Source: Deltaproteobacteria bacterium UBA4427
GTDB taxonomy: Bacteria; Myxococcota_A; UBA9160; UBA4427
Reading direction: 5' to 3'
DNA: 56,292 bases
NCBI GenBank assembly: GCA_002390675.1
Contig: DGPZ01000174.1
Location: 1 to 56,292, forward strand
Shown here: positions 52,134 through 56,292 of the stretch, piece after piece
Layout: each line of letters opens with the position of its first letter
Position numbering within the stretch: position 1 is the stretch's first letter
Translations under genes and position numbers: made by a program
The notes under the pieces: model-generated
Seen by the model: the letters and a program-made list of their open reading frames with translations, nothing else
What the model was told of the DNA's origin: nothing
The model's database searches: none

Positions 52134-52285
52134 AACGCGAGCAAGAGGCCGAGCATGAAACAGAGCGTCGGCATGGGCTGGTCCTGCACGCGTTTCTCCT
52201 CGAATGTCACTCGCCAAGGAAATCCCAGCTTTAGCGGAATCTGAGTGCCTGGCTTTCCGCCACGGGAGTCGCGGCGAGCGTTCAT
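52094..52285 (-). CDS. Possible small membrane protein
   Basis: A 63-residue leftward frame from ATG 52285. The N-terminal half is basic, the middle reads GFPWRVTFEEKRVQDQPMP, and residues about 38-60 form one good hydrophobic helix (LCFMLGLLLAFYLLTPFLEL). It overlaps the antisense 3' end of rluB by 40 bases, and I see no strong ribosome binding site. The hydrophobic helix could be an accident of the repetitive rluB end, but most of it lies outside rluB. Function unknown. Confidence 0.3.
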   Translation of the reverse strand: MNARRDSRGGKPGTQIPLKLGFPWRVTFEEKRVQDQPMPTLCFMLGLLLAFYLLTPFLELAVR

Positions 52286-52519
52286 GGCTAGAGAGCAAGA
52301 ATCGTGCGCAAACGAAGCACCGATATTCAACGCCGCGCCGTTGGTCCGTCCGGAGCCCCTTGATTCAGCGGCCTAGCGTGACATCTGCGTCCCCGTTGCC
52401 GACCCGATATTGGGGGGCCTGGCTCTGGTGATTGGGCGGGTGGGTAGAAACTTTCTGTTTCTTCGGAACAAGTGTTCCGTGCGTGCAGCGAATCCGAGAC
52501 TCGCGCCGAAATGCTCCGG
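52134..52519. other. Gap between rluB and the DUF368 gene
   Basis: 386 bases between convergent genes. Besides the doubtful small membrane ORF and the GAAC-N4-GTTC palindrome, no gene, RNA or clear terminator is visible. Confidence 0.4.
52464..52479. promoter_or_regulatory. Palindrome resembling a GAAC-N4-GTTC LexA box
   Basis: CGGAACA-AG-TGTTCCG is a perfect 7+2+7 inverted repeat. Its core GAAC-AAGT-GTTC agrees with the B. subtilis-type SOS box in all but the first base of the 14-base consensus. It sits 41 bases past the DUF368 stop and 179 bases before the doubtful small ORF. It could equally be a stem-loop. Confidence 0.3.
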
Positions 52520-53533
52520 TCAGCCCTCTTCTCGCCCCACACGAGCGACAGCTAGTGTGAGGAGCAAGCCACCGGCCAGAGCCGCTCCGGCGGTGCCTAC
52601 TTCCCGAGTCGTGGGAGAATAGCCTTCGAGCGGCCAGTCTTCGCGAGGGACATTCGCCAATTCACTCTCGGGCACGATGCGACCATGGTCGGTGAATCCG
52701 AATTCCGGAGGCACGGCTTCTTGGAACGGGTAGAGGCCTATCACCGCGCCGAGGAGCAACCCGAGTAGTGCGCCTAATGTGGGTTTCTCAAAGCTGCCAA
52801 GTAGCCAGCGCAGGCCGTTACTCACGAAGACAATGCCTAAGACAACACCGATCCCGACGGGAATGACGACTTCGAGAGACATCATCACGCGAGCCACGTC
52901 AAAGCCGGCCTCTCCGATTAGGCCTTCTTTTAGATTGTCGATTGCTGTTAGGATGGTTTCGTATTGTCCAAGAAGGAGCAGCAGATACCCACCGGAAATA
53001 CCCGGCAGGATCATAGCTGAGGCTCCTGCGAGTCCCGAAAGGATGAGAAGAGGCGTGCTTGTGCCTCCGCTTCCGCCGCCGCCCGCTTCGACGGCCATCA
53101 CGACCATGAGTGCGAAGGCAACCGCAGCACCCACGAAAACACCCGGGGTTGCGGGACGCGCCAAACGCCAGACCAGGGGAAGTCCGCCCAGCGTGAGTCC
53201 AATGAAGAAGCTGTACATCAGCGGGCGCTGTTCGACGACGAGGTCTCGCGTCGGACCGGCGAGCAGCCCAATCGCGAGCACCGCAGCCCCCCCGATCGTG
53301 GCTAAGACAAAGAGCGGGCGTCTCTTGAGGCGAAGGCGGGTGACCTCTGCGATTGCATCGATAAACGCTGGATAAACACCCGCGGCGAGCAGCATCGTGC
53401 CGCCGCTAATCCCGGGCACCAGATTAGCGAGCCCCATTAGTGTTCCGCCGAGGAGTCCTCGCGGCAAAAATGACGCGAGCGACGATGCCCGCTCGTCGGT
53501 CTGTAATCTGGTCGGATCCTGTTGCGCTTCCAA
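52520..53533 (-). CDS. DUF368 membrane protein (PopT-type polyprenyl-phosphate translocase)
   Basis: Polytopic inner-membrane protein of 337 residues with about nine helices. Two inverted-repeat signatures, NLVPGISGGTMLL at about 37-49 and MILPGISGGYLLLLLGQYE at about 174-192, identify DUF368. Members such as PopT have been linked to recycling undecaprenyl phosphate across the membrane for wall and LPS synthesis; transport here is by family inference. The start is TTG 53533 with GGGGG about four bases upstream. Divergent from the YedK gene with a 107-base intergenic region. Confidence 0.88.
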   Translation of the reverse strand: MEAQQDPTRLQTDERASSLASFLPRGLLGGTLMGLANLVPGISGGTMLLAAGVYPAFIDAIAEVTRLRLKRRPLFVLATIGGAAVLAIGLLAGPTRDLVVEQRPLMYSFFIGLTLGGLPLVWRLARPATPGVFVGAAVAFALMVVMAVEAGGGGSGGTSTPLLILSGLAGASAMILPGISGGYLLLLLGQYETILTAIDNLKEGLIGEAGFDVARVMMSLEVVIPVGIGVVLGIVFVSNGLRWLLGSFEKPTLGALLGLLLGAVIGLYPFQEAVPPEFGFTDHGRIVPESELANVPREDWPLEGYSPTTREVGTAGAALAGGLLLTLAVARVGREEG

Positions 53534-53566
53534 GTCAGCCCCCCTGAAGCCGCTACTCTAGCAAGC

Positions 53567-53586
53567 GCGATCCCCGGGTGGATCGC
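53567..53586. promoter_or_regulatory. Inverted repeat between DUF368 and YedK genes
   Basis: GCGATCC-CCGGGT-GGATCGC, a perfect 7+6+7 repeat in the divergent promoter interval, 55 bases before the YedK start and 34 bases from the DUF368 start. A candidate operator shared by both genes; unlike the LexA-type repeat further left. Confidence 0.45.
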
Positions 53587-53640
53587 ATAACCGGATCGCC
53601 GACTCATTCGGCGAAATTCGCAGTCGGAGAACGTCAAAGC

Positions 53641-54426
53641 GTGTGCGGCCGAATGACATTGACCCGCTCGGGCTCTGAAATCGCCGAGTATTTTGCGGCG
53701 GCGATGGCAGAGCTGATGGCAGCCGATGCAGTAGCAGAATCGAATGGCGACGCGCCTAAGGCTCGCTTCAATATCACGCCGTCACAGCACGTGCTGACAG
53801 TCGTTCCAGCACCCGCCGGCTCGGGCGACCTGGCCGAATTCGCTTGGAAACAATGGGGACTGATCCCCAAATGGGCGAAGGATCCAGCGATGGGCCAGCG
53901 CATGTTCAATGCACGCTCGGAAACCGTCGCCGAGAAGCCTTCTTTTCGCGCGGCCTTCAAGCGACGCCGATGTCTTGTTGTGGCGGATGGCTTCTATGAA
54001 TGGACTCCGCGCAACAAGGGCCATCGGCCCTTCTTCTTTCAGTCGGCACACGAACCCATGCTGACCTTCGCGGGGCTCTTCGAGGAGTGGCGTGGCGAGG
54101 GCGGCGAGGTGATCGAGTCGTGTACGGTGCTCACAACCGAAGCCAATGCGGACTTGTCCGAGGTGCATCACAGAATGCCAGTTGTGCTTACGCCTGGTGC
54201 TGCAGCGACGTGGCTCGATATCGCCGTGTCAGCTGAAGAACTCGGGCCGCTGATGAAGCCTGCGCCCGCCGGAACGCTGACCCGCGAAGCCGTCACGCGT
54301 TACGTGAATGATCCACGTCATGACGACGCTCGTTGCATGGAACCCGAACCCGCTATCGCCCGCGCTGAACAGGGGGCGCTCTTCGCGCTCGACGGCGGCG
54401 AAAGCGGCCAGGAGGAAGAGTTTTGA
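53641..54426 (+). CDS. SOS response-associated peptidase, YedK/HMCES family
   Basis: SRAP-domain protein of 261 residues that crosslinks to abasic sites in single-stranded DNA. The catalytic cysteine must be residue 2 after Met removal, which fixes the start at GTG 53641 (MCGRMTLTRSG) although the frame is open to 53578. GGAG lies eleven bases upstream. Other active-site parts are present: FNARSETVAEKPSF, GFYEW with the catalytic glutamate, and the histidine in EVHHRMPVVL. Cytosolic. The stop overlaps the next gene (TTGA). Confidence 0.93.
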   Translation: MCGRMTLTRSGSEIAEYFAAAMAELMAADAVAESNGDAPKARFNITPSQHVLTVVPAPAGSGDLAEFAWKQWGLIPKWAKDPAMGQRMFNARSETVAEKPSFRAAFKRRRCLVVADGFYEWTPRNKGHRPFFFQSAHEPMLTFAGLFEEWRGEGGEVIESCTVLTTEANADLSEVHHRMPVVLTPGAAATWLDIAVSAEELGPLMKPAPAGTLTREAVTRYVNDPRHDDARCMEPEPAIARAEQGALFALDGGESGQEEEF

Positions 54427-54692
54427 ATTCGCTATCGACCGGTCGATCCCCGTGGCTCCGCCGCGGATGCTTGATGGGCATCGCCCTATTATACGTGGCT
54501 TCGGTGCCCTGGTACCGGGAGGCGGGGGCAGCGCCTGCCTTGTTATTTGGGTTGCCCGATTGGGTCGCGATTTCTGTAGGGTGTTATGTGGCCGTTGCTA
54601 TTCTCAATAGCGTGGCATGGTTGAATACCGACGTTCCTGACCATCTTGACGAAGCCTCGTCGCCAGCACCGCGCGACTCGGAGGCGAACTAA
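54423..54692 (+). CDS. DUF3311-like small membrane protein
   Basis: An 89-residue protein with two hydrophobic helices (about 17-30 and 40-65: GIALLYVASVPWY, WVAISVGCYVAVAILNSVAW), followed by a polar tail. This size, topology and position directly before a sodium:solute symporter match DUF3311 proteins, which appear to be small partners of such transporters. TTG 54423 overlaps the YedK stop and has AGGAGGAAG upstream. Its stop overlaps the symporter start (TAATG). Confidence 0.75.
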   Translation: MNSLSTGRSPWLRRGCLMGIALLYVASVPWYREAGAAPALLFGLPDWVAISVGCYVAVAILNSVAWLNTDVPDHLDEASSPAPRDSEAN

Positions 54693-56155
54693 TGGATTTC
54701 GGAATTTGGGGTGTAGTGGCTTTGGTTGCCTACTTGGCCGCACTGGTGGGTGTCTCCGAGATTGCACGTCGCGCCAAAGAAGACCACTCCCCGACGGATC
54801 ACTTCCTTGCGGGGCGATCGCTCGGGACCTTCGTGCTCTTCATGACGCTTTATGCGACGGCGTACAGCGGGAACTCGCTCCTCGGCTACCCCGGGCGCGC
54901 CTACCGTGACGGTTACAGCTTTATCATGGCCACGGGCTTTATGATGGTCATCATCGTGATGTTTCACGTGATTGTCCCCAAGCTCCGTCCGATTGCGGTG
55001 CACTACAAGTTCGTGACACCGGGAGATTATATTCGGATTCGATTCGGCGGCGAGTACGCACGCTATTTGCGAATCGCGGTAGCCGTGCTGATGAGCCTCG
55101 CGCTCGCGAATTTTTTGTTGGCTCAACTGAAAGCCATGGGCGACGTCACCGAAATCGTGACGGGTGGCCGGATCCCCTTCGAGCTGGGCGTCGTTGGCCT
55201 CGCGCTCGTGATTCTTTTTTATGAAACCCGCGGTGGCATGCGAGCGGTTGCATGGACGGACGCGGCTCAGGGTATCGCAATGCTAGTTGGGCTCGCGGCG
55301 CTGCTGACGTGGCTGCTCTCGGAGGCGGGGGGCCTCGAAGAAATTACGCGCGCCGTCACGGCTAAGGCACCCGAAAAGGTGGCCGTGCCGAGCCACACGG
55401 TGAACGTGAATTGGTTCAGCACGATCGCGCTCATGGGACTTGCGAGCGTGCTCTATCCACAGGCGATCCAGCGCATCTTCGCGGCGCAGAGCGGTCAGGC
55501 TCTCCGGCGCTCCTTCGCGGGGATGACCTTCATGCCCCTAGCTACGACGCTTGTCGTTACGCTGATCGGAATCGCTTCGATCGCGCGCTTCGATATCACC
55601 GACGCAGTGGATACCGATGGCGTGGTTCCCATGTTGCTCGCGGATTGGGGATCGGCCGGTGGGCTTGCTACCGCGGCCGCGCTGATCGTATTCCTCGGTG
55701 CACTTTCGGCCATTATGTCGACCGCCGATTCTTGTTTGCTCTCGCTCGGCTCACTCTTGTCGAGGGATCTGCTTGGCCGCGACGGGACCTCTGAATCCGA
55801 CACGCTCCTCGGCAAACGACTCGCGGCGGCGATTCTACTCGCGACGATTCCTGTGGCTTTGGCCCGGGATCTTACGCTTTGGCGTCTGATCGAGTTGAAA
55901 ATGGAATTGCTGATCCAGTGCGTACCAGCGTTCTTGGTCGCTTTGCATTGGTCAAAACTTCGCACCGGCCCCGTCTTGCTAGGGATTTTGATCGGTACGG
56001 CCTTCTCCGTCACGCTGACCTTCTCCGACCACGCGCGGCTCTACGGAGTGCATGTGGGTGTCGTCGGTTGCATGCTCAATGTTGCGATTGCCGTCGTAGG
56101 CTCATGGCTGCCTGAGCGGGGAGTAAAGTTGGACGCTGCGAATGAGCAGGCCTAG
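54692..56155 (+). CDS. Sodium:solute symporter family permease
   Basis: SSS-family transporter of 487 residues with about 13 helices, LeuT-type fold. Family signatures: DHFLAGRSLGTFVLFMTLYATAYSGNSLLGYPG at the first helices (shown here in part as DHFLAGRSLG), YETRGGMRAVAWTDAAQGI, and the sodium-site segment AIMSTADSCLLSLGSLLSRDL. The solute is unknown; the group includes carriers for organic acids, amino acids and sugars. Coupled to the DUF3311 protein by TAATG overlap. Confidence 0.92.
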   Translation: MDFGIWGVVALVAYLAALVGVSEIARRAKEDHSPTDHFLAGRSLGTFVLFMTLYATAYSGNSLLGYPGRAYRDGYSFIMATGFMMVIIVMFHVIVPKLRPIAVHYKFVTPGDYIRIRFGGEYARYLRIAVAVLMSLALANFLLAQLKAMGDVTEIVTGGRIPFELGVVGLALVILFYETRGGMRAVAWTDAAQGIAMLVGLAALLTWLLSEAGGLEEITRAVTAKAPEKVAVPSHTVNVNWFSTIALMGLASVLYPQAIQRIFAAQSGQALRRSFAGMTFMPLATTLVVTLIGIASIARFDITDAVDTDGVVPMLLADWGSAGGLATAAALIVFLGALSAIMSTADSCLLSLGSLLSRDLLGRDGTSESDTLLGKRLAAAILLATIPVALARDLTLWRLIELKMELLIQCVPAFLVALHWSKLRTGPVLLGILIGTAFSVTLTFSDHARLYGVHVGVVGCMLNVAIAVVGSWLPERGVKLDAANEQA

Positions 56156-56292
56156 TGCGAGGGTGGGGTGAGAAGGCGCGGCTCACCCGGAATTGGCTCC
56201 AGCAAAGACGGAAATACCAGGTGATAATGCGAGGAATCTTCATTCGACTCCACTCGACTAGGAAGCCTTGAATAGACGCCGCCGACCGATTG
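56152..56292 (-). CDS. 3' end of an unidentified leftward gene
   Basis: On the minus strand a frame is open from the right edge to TAG at 56152, giving 46 residues that begin QSVGGVYSRLPSRVES and end PGEPRLLTPPSH. The composition (Pro, Gly, His, Tyr) looks like the C-terminus of a real protein. It overlaps the symporter stop by four bases in a convergent arrangement. Family not recognised; too short for more. Confidence 0.4.
   Translation of the reverse strand, partial: QSVGGVYSRLPSRVESNEDSSHYHLVFPSLLEPIPGEPRLLTPPSH

Noticed and set aside
53578..53640. Longer start for the YedK/HMCES protein
   Set aside because: The family needs cysteine as residue 2, which fixes GTG 53641.

Overview
The window is an ordinary, gene-dense chromosomal segment of a Gram-negative bacterium. 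LptD, CcdA/TlpA, a GlnD PII uridylyltransferase, an exosortase, IHF/HU next to ribosomal protein S1, and a serine/threonine kinase together suggest a proteobacterial, probably 'deltaproteobacterial-grade' lineage (Myxococcota, Desulfobacterota or Binatota relatives). That placement is inference from gene content. Codon third positions are GC-rich, about a quarter of the genes start with TTG, and neighbouring genes are often joined by ATGA, GTGA, TTGA or TAATG overlaps. I saw no rRNA, tRNA, CRISPR array, insertion sequence or prophage.

Layout, left to right. 1-1275: end of a PiT phosphate transporter and its DUF47 partner. 1347-2567 (-): class III CoA-transferase. 2902-6171 (+): serB, an MFS permease, a cytidylate-kinase-like protein. 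6214-10387 (-): sirtuin, AcoX-like NAD-kinase-fold protein, Ser/Thr kinase with a C-terminal cyclic-nucleotide-binding-like domain, small membrane protein. 10452-11731 (+): greB and a ChaC-like enzyme. 12009-13307 (-): a predicted 58-residue protein and a sulfotransferase. 13909-15854 (+): exosortase and queG. 15893-17280 (-): methyltransferase and glycerophosphodiesterase. 17304-20972 (+): dcd, a decayed dtd remnant, a membrane-associated unknown, ccdA-tlpA, a Crp-like regulator. 21053-30363 (+): lptD, then the complete tryptophan operon trpE-G-D-C-F-B-A. 30445-32759 (-): coaE and a membrane diguanylate cyclase. 32760-33382 is the longest gene-free stretch; it is comparatively AT-rich and full of inverted repeats. 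33383-48578 (+): pheA-tyrA, then rpsA-ihfB-lapA-lapB-like-mutS-amidase-glnD-xerD-cca, most of them overlapping. 48847-52133 (+): scpA-scpB-rluB. 52520-53533 (-): DUF368 lipid-carrier flippase. 53641-56155 (+): YedK/HMCES-type protein, DUF3311 protein, sodium:solute symporter. The right edge appears to hold the 3' end of a leftward gene.

Several blocks act together: aromatic amino acid synthesis (trp operon plus pheA-tyrA), chromosome maintenance (mutS, xerD, scpA/B, IHF), envelope biogenesis (lptD, lapA/B-like, amidase, DUF368), and periplasmic thiol-redox (ccdA-tlpA). The less familiar parts are the kinase/NAD-kinase-fold/sirtuin cluster, the tiny gene with structured flanks at 12 kb, the dtd remnant behind dcd, and the structured 623-nt gap before pheA.
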